From assembly GCA_030220185.1 (NCBI GenBank), contig JASPKZ010003844.1:691001-755000 (forward strand): a stretch of DNA of 64,000 nucleotides. Direction: 5' to 3'. The first letter of the stretch is position 1. Each line of letters begins with the position of its first letter. Under the pieces are notes generated by a model, which saw nothing but the letters and a program-made list of their open reading frames with translations, made no database searches and was not told where the DNA came from. The translations under genes and the position numbers were made by a program. This document shows, in pieces, positions 43,609-53,960 of this stretch. The stretch is from Diploptera punctata. Its lineage: Eukaryota; Arthropoda; Insecta; Blattodea; Blaberidae.

Positions 43609-44518
43609 GGGAAGATCTGGTAATGTGGACCCTTCTGTTTGAGTGGACCCTGTTAATATCTTCTTTAATTAGTACTGCCCTCGAATAGAAAATATTTTAA
43701 CTTCTTCCCGTCATCAACGTTGATGGGTTCGAGGTCAGTTTCTTTAATTATTCATAAGAAGAAGGGATTATTTGTGATATTTATGAAAATTACCACTTTA
43801 AAAAGTTTTTCGAGCGAAGAATCAATTCTTAACTCCTGCTATTGAATATTACAATGTTGAAAAAACTCCTAAATATATTATGTAGATGCTGTTTTAATAT
43901 ACTGATTGGTTTGGTTTGATATTATGTGACATGGTGGCTGTATAAAGTAATTAAACATAACAAAGGAATTCGGTTAATGTGGACCCTCCACGAGGACCTG
44001 GGTCCACTTTACATGTTCACGTATATTTTATCAATGAGGATGCTATCTGTAAAAACCATTCACTTAATTCATTTTATTTTATATCCTTGTAATTTTACTA
44101 ATCCCAAAGACAGTCACTTTCTGCAGTTGAATGACGAGAATTATATAATCAATAATTTTTCAAAACATTAAATAAATATCAACGCTTTTTAATTACGAAC
44201 AGTCATAAATATTTTCAGATTAATCTGTGCCTGTCTGTATAAATTAATAAAATAAATAAACTTAAAAGTAGATTATAAGCTAAGGTGGACGGACTCTGGG
44301 ATCCACTTTATCCGAATATGGAGGTTAAAGTGGAGCTTTCTTGTAATGTAAAAAAGTTTATAAGTTATGAAGATGTTTCCATATTTGAATAAAATAATAA
44401 TGCTATTTCATAGTTACAACACTAATGATAATCACTGAAATTAAACAAAATTCAATCCCTTAATTAAAAGAAGAAGAACAACACATTCATAACAGGGGAC
44501 CAAATTACCCGGAGTTCC
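43609..44518. mobile_element. Candidate DNA transposon with imperfect TIRs
   Basis: Left end GGGAAGATCTGGTAATGTGGACCC, broken here as GGGAAGATCTGG / TAATGTGGACCC. Right end in reverse complement GGAACTCCGGG / TAATTTGGTCCC. About 17 of 23 bases agree. TTATAT flanks both sides. Inside, GTGGACCC or its complement GGGTCCAC-type words recur (43,626, 43,643, 43,980, 44,001, 44,289, 44,303), like subterminal binding sites. No transposase seen. Confidence 0.5.
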
Positions 44519-44620
44519 TTTATATCACTATTATCGTATATTCTTCACTTTCATTAACAAGCAAATATAGTAATTAAGCTCCAGGTTATAATTATTATTA
44601 TTTGATGTATTTTCCTTATC

Positions 44621-44621
<1 letters not shown>

Positions 44622-44665
<44 letters not shown>

Positions 44666-44676
44666 ATATATATATA
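44622..44676. repeat. (TA)n microsatellite
   Basis: About 27 TA units with one phase change. Confidence 0.9.
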
Positions 44677-44756
44677 GTGTAGGCAATTAGATTATTAATT
44701 TAACTACACTATAGGTAAGGTCCATATTACTATTTATGTTCGACTATAATTAAATA

Positions 44757-44932
44757 TCTTATGTTTTGCTATCATTTATCACTTACCATATCATCAAGTT
44801 ATGTAACTCCGCCTTCCAGACGCCTCAACCTCAGAAGTGGGATGCAATTCCGCCAATGCCTGAAAAGAACACCACAAATGACGTAAGGTTACCTGTTGGC
44901 ATTGGACAAAATAAATAAATAAATAAATAAGA
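44757..44932 (+). mobile_element. SINE S4, 3' part
   Basis: CATTTATCACTTACCATATC ATCAAGT, AACTCCGCCTTCCAGACGCC TCAACC, GCAATTCCGCCAATGCCTGA and GTTGGCATTGGACAAA, then an (AAAT)n tail. 5'-truncated; matches 1320-1500, 49,888-49,952 and 51,303-51,390. Confidence 0.8.
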
Positions 44933-44991
44933 TTTTTTTTTAGGTTTTACCAATATCTTATTGTCTTAACCAAGATGATGATCATGAGTTT

Positions 44992-45226
44992 GAATTCAGG
45001 CTTTCACGGCCGGTAACCATAATGTTGAGTGATTCCGGGCTTTGTGGCCGTGGTCCATTACTGGTGTTCCTACCAGACGTTTCTCCCTCAGCTGCGGAGG
45101 GCATCTTCAGTGGCGAGTACTTCTAGGTGTTGTTTCTTGGTCGGAGCCTCCGCAGCTGAGGGAGAAACGTCTGGTAGGAACACCAGTGATGGACCACGGC
45201 CACAAAGCCCGGAATCACTCAACGTT
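44992..45226. mobile_element. Second palindromic Penelope-like insertion (P1) with 14-bp TSD
   Basis: The TSD ATGATCATGAGTTT lies at 44,978-44,991 and 45,227-45,240. Arms: 45,021-45,100 (minus sense) and 45,147-45,226 (plus sense), differing at one or two bases. The loop 45,101-45,146 continues the minus copy. The left side carries 29 extra bases with the terminal AGGCTTTCACGGCCGG. Only the last 120 bp of P1 are included, so nothing is coding. It repeats in miniature the layout seen at 16,836-18,753. Confidence 0.95.
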
Positions 45227-45240
45227 ATGATCATGAGTTT

Positions 45241-45618
45241 ATTTTCGTGCTTTTCAACCTACGTCCTATTTATTGATTTTTTACATGACTTTGGTCTGGA
45301 GATTTTAACGTCACAGCAACGCACATTTTAAAACAGGAAATTAACTCAATTTATTATATTATTAAAATTAACATTCATCTTCTTTCACTTTTTGCGGCTT
45401 CTGCGGCAATTTCCGGCGGCGTTAATGGTTATATATTAGTGACACTTTAATAAGTTGAGCCTGTCATTTTGGAATGCTGCATTAAATACGTGTTGCACAT
45501 ACGATATTAATGAATATTGGATAGTATTAGGTGGATATAGATGGTTGATACTAATTTAATATGGGTTATTAAGATACCGTTACGTTACCTGTAATTAGTG
45601 CTTTAGAGTAAGATCAAA
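45241..45618. other. No recognised feature
   Basis: AT-rich; nothing recognised. Confidence 0.3.
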
Positions 45619-45620
45619 TA

Positions 45621-46116
45621 CAGAGTGATTCAGAAATATGGCTACACGTTTCGCATTTTGTGACGAAAATATTATTATTAAAAGGAAATATGATGTTATA
45701 ATTGGAAAGGGAATCCTTCAAATGACAATAGAACAAAAAAAAATCACTGCTCACGTGCAGCTTGGCGGATTGATTTTTTTGGGAGGTTTGATTTTCTGCA
45801 TCCTTCCCGTTTCCAGCAGTCGTTTCCTCCACTTCCCCATAATCGACGGCTGCAATGCTACGTTAGACTCACGTCTTGCCCGTCTTGCGGCCTCACGATC
45901 GTTGGCATACGTTATTGCTCATGCAGCAATTGTAATTTGCTCTTGCATATTCAACGCCATTTTGATTAATGACGTAAGTTCTACACTGTTTCGTTTTATT
46001 CCGTTGTTGTAATTTGAATAATTGCCTTTCCAACGGTAATTTCACATTTCCTGTATTGGTAATAATTTCATCATACAACGCGATCAAACGTATAGCCATA
46101 TTTATGATTCACCCTG
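45621..46116 (-). mobile_element. Mariner-type element with 35-bp TIRs, internally deleted
   Basis: Termini CAGAGTGATTCAGAAATATG and (inverted) CAGGGTGAATCATAAATATG GCTATACGTTT, flanked by TA on both sides. On the minus strand one frame reads EAARRARRESNVALQPSIMG KWRKRLLETGR. The W.(K)...ETG shape resembles the N-terminal helix-turn-helix end of arthropod mariner-type transposases. At 496 bp only a relic of the gene can remain. Confidence 0.7.
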
Positions 46117-46118
46117 TA

Positions 46119-46899
46119 AATAAGTAAATTATTTGCGTGTTTCAACGTCAAGTTACTTGTGCTTTAGTTCGCACTTAGCGGATGACATCAATATTACAGG
46201 AAGAAAATCATACAAAAGCTAAAGGAATAAAAAAAAATAAATACATACATTTATGAACATCTTATGTAGACCATGTTGCGTAAATTATGCGTAGTTTGAT
46301 TAATAGTATGCAAAGAGACGTTTAGAATAAATGTATGTTTAAATGTTTGTGCAGTTCAAGTTGATGTGTCAGGGATAAAAAAAAAACAACTTAAAACCTG
46401 GTATCGGCACCTACCCATCTCCTGCTGAAAAACAACAAGCGTACAGCCATGATCGACATTTTAATCCAACGAAATAGTACCACATGCCTTCTCGACTTAC
46501 ATAGATAGGCCTATTGTGAACCAGATTGGAATTTAGCCTAATTCAGGAATGTGGGATACAGTCTTGGAGATTATAAATTGTATACCTAACGCTATAGTCA
46601 GGAGGAAAATAAAGAAAACAGTATTTCTAACATAAAATAGCACGGTCAACCACGCTACTTTGATTATTATTGTAATACTTTTCAAAATGATTATCTTGTT
46701 ACTATTCTTCGTATTCAAGTTTTTATTGTCCTTAACTTATACTACTCTTCTTTCCGCCAAACCGTTTTTAGTGTACTTTTATTATTATTTCAACATTTAG
46801 CTGTATTGAAAAATCAGGCCAAACCACTGTCTCCACAATATATAAAATGACGGAGAATATACTTTGTTTAAAAAAGATGAAGGGAAGTAATTGAGATGA
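46119..46899. other. No recognised feature
   Basis: AT-rich; nothing recognised apart from the start of LINE-D near 46,850. Confidence 0.3.
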
Positions 46900-47530
46900 A
46901 TTTTTATTTTTTCAATTTCATTGAAGGTAATATTTTGAGAGTGATAAAGTATGTGATAAAGTAATTGTTTTGCCTTTGCTATTATATGGAAGTGAATGTA
47001 GAATCTAAACATCTGGCCAGTTAAGACAAATTAAATCATCTCAAATGAGATTTCTCCATTTTGTATTAGATTATAAATTACTAAACCACAAAAGAATTAC
47101 AGATAATAGGGATGTATTAAATACACAATTAATTAAACCTATAGTTGAAAACACCAATTAAGTCTCGTAGACTGCGATAGGCAGGACATGTTGCACATAT
47201 GGGGAATGAAAGACTTGCATGGAAGCTTCTTGTAGGAAAGCCAGAGGGAAAACGCCCAGTTGGTAGACCAAGAATGAGGTGGGAGAATAACATTAACTAA
47301 GATTTGAGGGAAGTAGATTATACAGGGATTGATTGGAAAGCATTAACTCAGGATAGGGATTTATGGAGAGCTTATGTCCGCGCGGCCATGAACCTACGGG
47401 CTCGATAGTGCCAGTGAGTAAGTAAGTAAGTATAGTTGAAAACACAGAAAAAAATTGGAGAGATCGCATCCAACGATTGACAGATGTGAGGATACCAAAA
47501 GCTTGTTTACACTATATTCCGAAATGAATG
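46900..47530 (+). mobile_element. LINE-D 3' end split by LINE-A
   Basis: KVIVLPLLLYGSECRI, stop, RQIKSSQMRFLHFVLDYKLL, NHKRITDNRDVLNTQLIKPI VEN, then after the LINE-A insertion EKNWRDRIQRLTDVRIPKAC LHYIPK and stop. The reading frame picks up on both sides of the nested 276-bp LINE-A, which fixes the order of events. The GRP tail is not present. Confidence 0.85.
47155..47430 (+). mobile_element. LINE-A, 276-bp copy with TSD
   Basis: Flanked by TATAGTTGAAAACAC at 47,140-47,154 and 47,431-47,445 (15 bp, exact). Covers SRRLRRQDMLHIWGMKDLHG-type sequence through the LINE-A 3' end CGGGCTCGATAGTGCCAGTG AGTAAGTAAGTAAG. The tetranucleotide tail (AAGT)n defines how LINE-A ends. Severe 5' truncation. 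Confidence 0.95.
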
Positions 47531-48464
47531 GGCTACCTTTGAACAAGTTGCTGAATTTATTATTCATAAAAAAAATTGCTTTTAAAGGATGTGTCAGTAA
47601 TTAAAATTTCCGTTTTCTCCTTTTTTATATTCGATTAAATGCACAAACATTAGGAAAGTATGGTAACAATATTTAATAACCCCTTTTAAGTTATTAACGT
47701 ATAAAATGTAAGTGTACATTATGTTAGGTTTTACGGTAGTTATAGTAAGCAAACTAGAGTTACAATATGAATAATTTATTAGATTTCAGATTCTCCATCA
47801 CTTTCTTAGAGATAACATTTTTGGCTCGGATGCAGCGGACCCTTGTTCAATTCTTGGTGAGATTTTTTGGGTGGCTTACTTCGGATATTTTCCTTACCTA
47901 GACCTATATGATAAATATTAGGAACCTTCAAGAACCTAATAATCGATCATCATCATAATCATACCAAATCGACCTTTCTTAGTATGGATGAAGTGTATCT
48001 AAAACGTTCCGGTTATCTTGGAGATACCACCGGCATTTAGTCGTGCCTTTGTGTAGTAAAAAAAATCATATTGTCCAGAATTCGAAATGTTTTACTGGTA
48101 TATCATGTACCTGAAGTCTCTGAAGGCATGAAATTCATATAAAGGGAAAATGAATGCTAATAAATTCCATGATAAAATTGCGTCAAAGTATTAGTCACAA
48201 TATAAATGCCTCTAAGACTCAAATTACTGAATTTGATTAACCTTAAAATTGGCAATATATCATCTCAAATACACTGATTTTATATGTTTTTACTATTTTA
48301 AGAAGGCAATAAAAAGCAATTTAGTAAAAAATGCTTAAATTTGTGTCGTATTCTAGTAGAAAGCAAAATACTAACTAGAACACGGATTTTTTAAAAAAAG
48401 CTAAGATTGTAAGGCACAGATAGAATGCAATAATATTATTTCTCTGTTTCACACGACTGACAAC
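47531..48464. other. No recognised gene
   Basis: AT-rich. The block 47,815-47,860 (GATGCAGCGGACCCTTGTTC AATTCTTGGTGAG) has a B-box-like core and may be a SINE relic. Confidence 0.3.
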
Positions 48465-48562
48465 TCGGCTGTTATCTACTCCAACTGTCTAGAAAGTTGG
48501 GAGTCCTGAACTCCAACTACTCCAATGGCCTCCTAAGACCTGTAGTGGAATCAATTTATCTT
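48465..48562 (+). mobile_element. SINE S5, 3' end
   Basis: GTTGGGAGTCCTGAACTCCA ACTACTCCAATGGCCTCCTA AGACCTGTAGTGGAATCAAT lines up with the S5 3' end seen reversed at 61,462-61,530. Highly diverged. Confidence 0.55.
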
Positions 48563-48689
48563 TGTATATACAAACAAGACAAAGACAGAAGTCATACTTC
48601 TCATTATAGTATGATGCAATCTTAACTCTTAGCAGATAATAATCCATGCTCCAATAATAACAAAAAAAATTAAATTATGCATCAGTTAT

Positions 48690-49620
48690 TTTTCCATAGG
48701 CTCAAACATGGAAATGCGTGCTATTATGCGTTACAGAGACTCTAGACGTCCCAACTCCTTAAAAAAACATTAAACTGAAAATATATAAAACTATTATTCT
48801 ACTAGTTATATTATATGGATGCGAAACATGGACTCTTACTTTAAGGGAGGAAATGAGATTACAGTATTTGAGAATAAAGTTATTAGGAAATAAAGTCCCG
48901 CGCCGTAGCCGAGCGGTTAAGGTAGGAATCCTTGGCGCAGAGCTACAGGACTTGCGCTGGTTCGAGTCTCCATGGGGGAAGAAATTTTCTCATGGTATTT
49001 CGGCCAGTATGGGACCGGTGCCCACCCAGCATCGTGAGGCAATTGGGTAGCTACAATAAGTAGCGGCTCCAGGTTGAGGAACCAGCAATAACGGCTGGGG
49101 GACTCGACATGCTAACCACATGTCACCCCTACACTGGCTGTTGATCATCTACCTCTGTGATTGACACATGTGGATGCGAAGGGCCAGCAGCCGGCTGGTA
49201 AAAGGGCAACCGCTGAAAAGTGGAAAGACCCTCAATCGGAGGAAAATTTTTGGACCAAAGAGAGATGAGCAGACAGGTGAATGGAGAAGATTTCATAACA
49301 GTGAACTGCATGGTCTTTATAGGAAGTCACATATAATGAGAATAGTTAAGTCTCGTAGACTGCGATGGGCAGGAAATGTGGCACGAATGGGGAATGAAAG
49401 ACGTGCATGGAAGCTTCTTGAAGGAAAACCAGAGGGAAAACGCCTAGTTGGTAGACAAAGAATTAGGTGGGAGAATAACATTAAGTATGATTTGAGGGAA
49501 GTAGATTATACAGGAGATGATTGGAAAACATTAGCTCAGGATACGGATATATGCAGAGCTTATGTCCGCGCGGCCATGAACATACGGGTTCGATAGTGCC
49601 AGTGAGTGAGTTAGTTTATT
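48690..49620 (+). mobile_element. LINE-A copy split by SINE S1
   Basis: 48,690-48,890 covers NMEMRAIMRYRDSRRPNSLK-type sequence, LYGCETWTLTLREEMRLQYL and the RRKIFGPKRDEQ start. It resumes at 49,241 with GPKRDEQTGEWRRFHNSELH, GLYRKSHIMRIVKSRRLRWA, GNVARMGNERRAWKLLEGKP and DDWKTLAQDTDICRAYVRAA MNIRVR, stop at 49,594. The 3' end is GATAGTGCCAGTGAGTGAGTTAGT. The second part is the longest intact LINE-A reading frame in the window. Confidence 0.9.
48895..49239 (+). mobile_element. SINE S1 in LINE-A
   Basis: Head GTCCCGCGCCGTAGCCGAGC, B box GGTTCGAGTCTCC, tail ACCGCTGAAAAGTGGAAAGA CCCTCAATCGG. It splits LINE-A between TTAGGAAA and (A)GGAAAATTTTTGG, so the TSD is short (6-8 bp, partly mutated). 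Confidence 0.95.
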
Positions 49621-49739
49621 AGTTATTTTTCACTTTAGTTCGTCACATTTAAATAAACTGATATGAAAACAGTCAATTTGTGGTTAAAAGTTTAGAAAAT
49701 ACCCTACTGAAGCTGACAGGTAATCAGTTTTATAAATTT

Positions 49740-49952
49740 GACCATCCTCATGGTCAGCGTTTCTGACTACATCATGAGGTCCCAGGTCGATTCCCGGTCA
49801 AACCATAGGATTTTTTCTTAAAACGAATTATTTCTATGGTTGCCCATGGTTGGAATTTAGGTTAGCAAACCTCCTGGCGCTTCATTAATATTTATCACCT
49901 AACATATCTTCGGAGTATTGTAACTCCGCCTCCCACGTGCCCCAACCTAAGA
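49740..49952 (+). mobile_element. SINE S4, head and middle
   Basis: CTCATGGTCAGCGTTTCTGA resembles an A-box region and CCAGGTCGATTCCCGGTC a B box. It continues with GGAATTTAGGTTAGCAAACC and TATTTATCACCTAACATATC to CCCCAACC. The remainder is on the far side of LINE-F (51,303-51,390). Confidence 0.75.
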
Positions 49953-51302
49953 TCTTCTTCTTCTTCTTCCTTCAAGTATTAGGCCAAGGCCTGTTACGAT
50001 CCTATAGAAAATTTTCCCTCCAGCGTTTCATAGGACGGCACAGTGATCTTCGTCCTCTTGGTATATAATTATAAACAGCTTTGGGGATCCGATTTGAACT
50101 CATTCTTTCAAGATGTTGTTTCCAATTTAGTTGGTACTGTTTAATATATTCCAAAATTGGCGTAGTCTTCAATTCTTTTAAGATATCGGTGTTCCTTTTC
50201 CGATCCCATCTGGTGTAACCCGCTGTTCTGCGCATGAATCTCATTTCACAAGCCGTTATTCTGCTTTCATGTTGTTTTCTTAGTGTCCATGCTTCACTAC
50301 CATAGGTCAACACTGGTCTAGCCAAAGTGTTATATAAACGTAATCTGGTGTTTTTTTGTACAAGGGATGGTTTCATAACTTGATTAATAATTCCTAAACT
50401 TTTATTATAACTAGTAACTTTTTCAGGGATATCCTTTTCATCCCAAATAGAGAGATAATATCCAAGATATTTAAATTGATTAGATCTCTCTAAAATTTTA
50501 TTCTGGAGACAGATTTTACTTTGTATGGGGTCCTTCCCATGATATGCCATAATTTTAGTTTTATTAATTGATATTTCCATATTAAATTTGGCACCTATTT
50601 TTTGTAAATTATAAATTGATCGTTGCAAATCATTTTCGGAAAGTGCCAGAAGAGCTAAATCGTCTGCAAAAAGAATAGCATCGAGTTTGAGGTTCCTATT
50701 GATGGGTATATATCCTCGTTGTGTTTTCCTCCATTCATTTATTAATTTATTCATAGTTTTATGGAAAAAAAATTAACTTAAATCTTTTCTTTAATTTTTT
50801 AATTATTAATTAATTTTTTAGTTTGAATGAAGAACATCTGTAGCAGTAATAATGATCCGAATAAATGGAACTCAGATCATGTAAGAGTTTAAAGGTCGAA
50901 CAGACCTATTATTTAAGCATTTCGTTTCAGACAGCACCGGTGAAAGTCCACATCCCTGTCTTACTCCAGTGTTTATCTTTTCCCAAGAAGATAATTTGCC
51001 ATCTTGTTTAACAGAGATTTCATTATCTTTATAGATGTTGAAGATATTAATAATATATTGTTGTGGAACGTTATCATCAGCTAAAATTTGTAGTAATATA
51101 TTTCTGTCTACTTTGTCAAAAGCCTTTATGAAATCAACGAAGGCGATATGAGTTTCTATATTGAATTCCTTGTGCTTTTCTAATAGTAGTTTTAGAGTAA
51201 AGAATCCATCTGTACAAGATCTACCCTTTCTGAATCCATTCTGCTCTTCTCCAATTATATTTTCATAAATTTTCCTCAATTTATTCTTAACTATATTATA
51301 AA
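49953..51302 (-). mobile_element. LINE-F, 1.35 kb, best preserved RT
   Basis: Minus strand. From 51,300: EENIIGEEQNGFRKGRSCTD, AFVDFIKAFDKVDRN (RT motif A), INTGVRQGCGLSPVLS; then about 190 bp of unrelated-looking sequence (50,760-50,950) breaks the frame; then NKLINEWRK, LDAILFADDLALLA (catalytic F-A-D-D), FKYLGYYLS, RPVLTYGSEAWTLRKQHESR, MRRTAGYTRWDRKRNTDILK and GRRSLCRPMKRW, stop near 50,002. The 3' UTR ends in GAAGAAGAAGAAG. All catalytic aspartates are present, but the frame is split and the 5' endonuclease is gone. Confidence 0.9.
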
Positions 51303-51390
51303 TATGGATTACAATTCTGCCAATGCCAGGGAAGAAAGCCAGAAATGTCATAAAATACAACCTGGTGGCATTAGACAAAAAAATATAATA
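51303..51390 (+). mobile_element. SINE S4, 3' part (continued)
   Basis: ATTACAATTCTGCCAATGCC AGGG, AAATACAACCTGGTGGCATT and AGACAAAAAAA complete the S4 copy that starts at 49,740. LINE-F is inserted between the two pieces. Confidence 0.75.
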
Positions 51391-51865
51391 CAAAGGGAGA
51401 TGCTAAACTAAGAAAGATAAAGCGAGAGGACATTGAATTAAAATTTTGTCGTTGAAGTATGTTAACTGCTGTATGATTACGTATATAATTTACTTATAGC
51501 CTATTCTAAGACAGATATATAATGTTAGTTGTTTACAGCTCGCTGTTCCGACATTGTCTGAAACGAAATGCTGTTAATATTTACTTTAACATGGTTGAGA
51601 GAGTACTTACGTGACTTGAACGTTTAGTTCCACAAGAGTCTCAAATATAATTTAATTTTACGTTTCGTGCAAAACACAAAGCATTCACACAAACGTATCC
51701 AAGGACTACAGCTAAATTGCAGAAACGGTTTCTGGCTTAAATATGCTAACACAGGTAAATAAAATTACAATTAAGAACTCAACATCACAGTCGACAATAA
51801 CTGACCTATTTTTATCGTCAAATACATGTGAGGGTTTAATGAGAATTGTAAAATTTTAATTAAAT
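51391..51865. other. No recognised feature
   Basis: AT-rich; nothing recognised. Confidence 0.3.
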
Positions 51866-51875
51866 ATGTAATAAA

Positions 51876-52234
51876 AGTCCACCTCTGTGGTCTCGAGGTA
51901 GCGTGCTGCCTTGTCACGCAGCGGGCCCGGGTTCGATCCCCGGTCGGGGCAGTTTTTCTGGGTGAGGTTTTTCTCGGGGTTTTTCCTCACCTGTAAGACA
52001 AATGTCAGGAAAACTTTAAGGCCCAAACGGTCCCCGAAATCATATGGCCATCATCATCATGATCATCGTCCTTATCATCATCATCATCATCCTTCACCGG
52101 GTGGGGGGGGGGGGGGGGGGGAATCCACGGGAAGCTACCACACCTAAAATTTCCCTAGTAAAGCTGGAGGCATAGCATGAAAATGCTATGATTGCAGTGA
52201 AGGACCTGCCTTCGGACAGAATTACTATGGATTG
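51876..52234 (+). mobile_element. SINE S2, full copy with TSD
   Basis: Flanked by ATGTAATAAA at 51,866-51,875 and 52,235-52,244 (10 bp). Head CCACCTCTGTGGTCTCGAGG, B box GGGTTCGATCCCC, GGTGAGGTTTTTCTCGGGGT, (CAT)n, an unusual G18-19 run at 52,105-52,122, then ATGATTGCAGTGAAGGACCT GCC. The best plus-strand S2 reference. Confidence 0.95.
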
Positions 52235-52244
52235 ATGTAATAAA

Positions 52245-52624
52245 GTTTTAACTAGACGAATGTGAATGTTCACGTTGATTCTCAATCCTTGCAAGCAATC
52301 CTAAATATATAAAATGAAAACAAACATTGTGGTGTACGCTAAATTTTATGATTCAATTATCCACATCCTATAAAATTCAAAACAGTGAATACATTATATA
52401 AATATAGAAGTCTTTATATTTTAACAACGGCTTTGAAAAAGAACAGTGTATCAGTATATCAAATTATTTTATTTAAATGTTTACATTTGTACTGTGTTAG
52501 ATATTTTTAATTTTTTATTTTAATTATGAGAGCGACTGTATGTTACATAGAAAAATATCACATTATGTAATAGAGTCACACATAGAGATACATTAATTTT
52601 TTTACAATATAATTAGTTATTTTA
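52245..52624. other. No recognised feature
   Basis: AT-rich; nothing recognised. Confidence 0.3.
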
Positions 52625-53024
52625 TTCAGTTAATGACAAATGAAGAAAATTTTGAAGAATTGGGGCTAAATTCAAATATCTAGGAACAATAATTACAAAT
52701 AGGAATGAGAAATTAAACATAGTCTCAACTTTTGAAATGCATGCTATTGTGCATTTTCTCTAAAAAAATTAAACTGAAAAAATATAAAACTGTCATTCTC
52801 CCAGTTGTATTATATGGATGTGAAGCATGGACTTACTTTAAGAGAGCAGAACAAAAATAGAAGCATTAGATAATAATGTTGTTAGGAAAATGTTTGGACC
52901 AAAAAGAGATGAACAGATAGTCAAATGGAGAAGACTACATAACAATGAGGTGCTTGATCTTTATAGGAAACAAGATATAATAAGAAAAATTAAGAGTCGT
53001 AAACTCCAACAGGCTAGACATGTG

Positions 53025-53250
53025 GACAAGTTAATAATCGTATATTTTTACAATATAATGAATTATTGTATTTTATTATTTTTTGTTAGTATTCATATTA
53101 GAACATGTTTGCATTGTACATTTTAAATTATATATCAAGTATATGAAATGTAATATTTCATTTTTCGCTGGTTGAGTTAGAAGTGGTTAGGGGCTTAACT
53201 CTAATTGTTTAAGTAAAAGATTGTTGTTATTATTATTATTATTATTATTT
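53025..53250 (+). mobile_element. Repeat-L 3' end with (TTA)n tail
   Basis: TTTTTCGCTGGTTGAGTTAG AAGTGGTTAGGGGCTTAACT CTAATTGTTTAAGTAAA then TTGTTGTTATTATTATT. It is inserted in LINE-A. The A/T-rich part before it resembles the region upstream of the 32,865 copy. Confidence 0.65.
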
Positions 53251-53268
53251 AAAATATTCAAGCAATGA

Positions 53269-53306
<38 letters not shown>

Positions 53307-53365
53307 TAATAATAATTCTATATTTCGGTTGAGAACAGAAACAATCCTGAAATAAAATAATAATA

Positions 53366-53412
<47 letters not shown>

Positions 53413-53498
53413 TTTTATTTAGGAATACTTCACAATACAGTGTTTCTTCTTGAACCCGAAGTGATTTGTCGCCAGACAAAATATTAATAATAATATAA

Positions 53499-53543
<45 letters not shown>

Positions 53544-53545
53544 TG
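53222..53545. repeat. Cluster of (TTA)n and (AAT)n tracts
   Basis: Separate tracts at about 53,227-53,250 (TTA), 53,270-53,304, 53,357-53,412 and 53,500-53,542 (AAT), in both polarities, with short unlike spacers. At least the first is a Repeat-L tail. The others may be tails of further minus-strand elements too short to classify. Confidence 0.75.
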
Positions 53546-53619
53546 GACCTCACGATTCAAATTTACGTGTGAAAGGGCCGACAAATTTAGCTGATGGCCC
53601 TATTATTTCAGGACTGTGG

Positions 53620-53790
53620 TTCTTTTACCTGTCGCAAATCTACAAAATGGGATCATGACTTCCTTCCTCATCCAAACTAATCCATATTCTGGGACTTTTA
53701 CGAACTTGGCCCCCGGTCTAATTTGAATCCGCGAACCTCGTAAACAGGGAAACCACTTTTCTACTAGGGCTGACGAGAATATTGTGTATA
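53620..53790 (-). mobile_element. SINE S3-like fragment
   Basis: In reverse complement: GTCAGCCCTAGTAGAAAAGT GGTTTCCCTGTTTACGAGGT TCGCGGATTCAAATTAGACC, i.e. a tRNA-like head similar to S3. The B box is damaged. Confidence 0.5.
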
Positions 53791-53960
53791 AATATAACAT
53801 TTAGATAAGAAATCTTAAAGTGTGTGATTTGAGGGAGGCGAATTATACAGGGGGTGATTGGAAAACGTTAGCTCATGAATATATAGTGTACGTACATAAG
53901 GCTTAAGTCCGCGCGGACATGAACCTGCGTAATCGATAATATCAATGAGTTAGTTGATTA

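Larger units (their letters stand above)
52625..53960 (+). mobile_element. LINE-A copy with about 800 bp of later insertions
   Basis: 52,625-53,020 covers the YLGTIITNRNE region, CEAWTYFKRAEQK and MFGPKRDEQIVKWRRLHNNE VLDLY. 53,818-53,960 is the LINE-A 3' end (GTGATTTGAGGGAGGCGAAT TATACAGGGGGTGATTGG, CGCGGACATGAACCTGCG). Between them lie Repeat-L, a cluster of (TAA)n tracts and an S3-like fragment. Confidence 0.75.

Noticed and set aside
45029..45331. 100-codon plus-strand frame
   Set aside because: It reads through the Penelope palindrome and its TSD, so it is an accident of the inverted repeat.
53318..53584. Frames rich in Leu or Tyr runs (also 32,864-33,052 and 31,514-31,798)
   Set aside because: They are translations of (TAA)n or (TA)n microsatellites.
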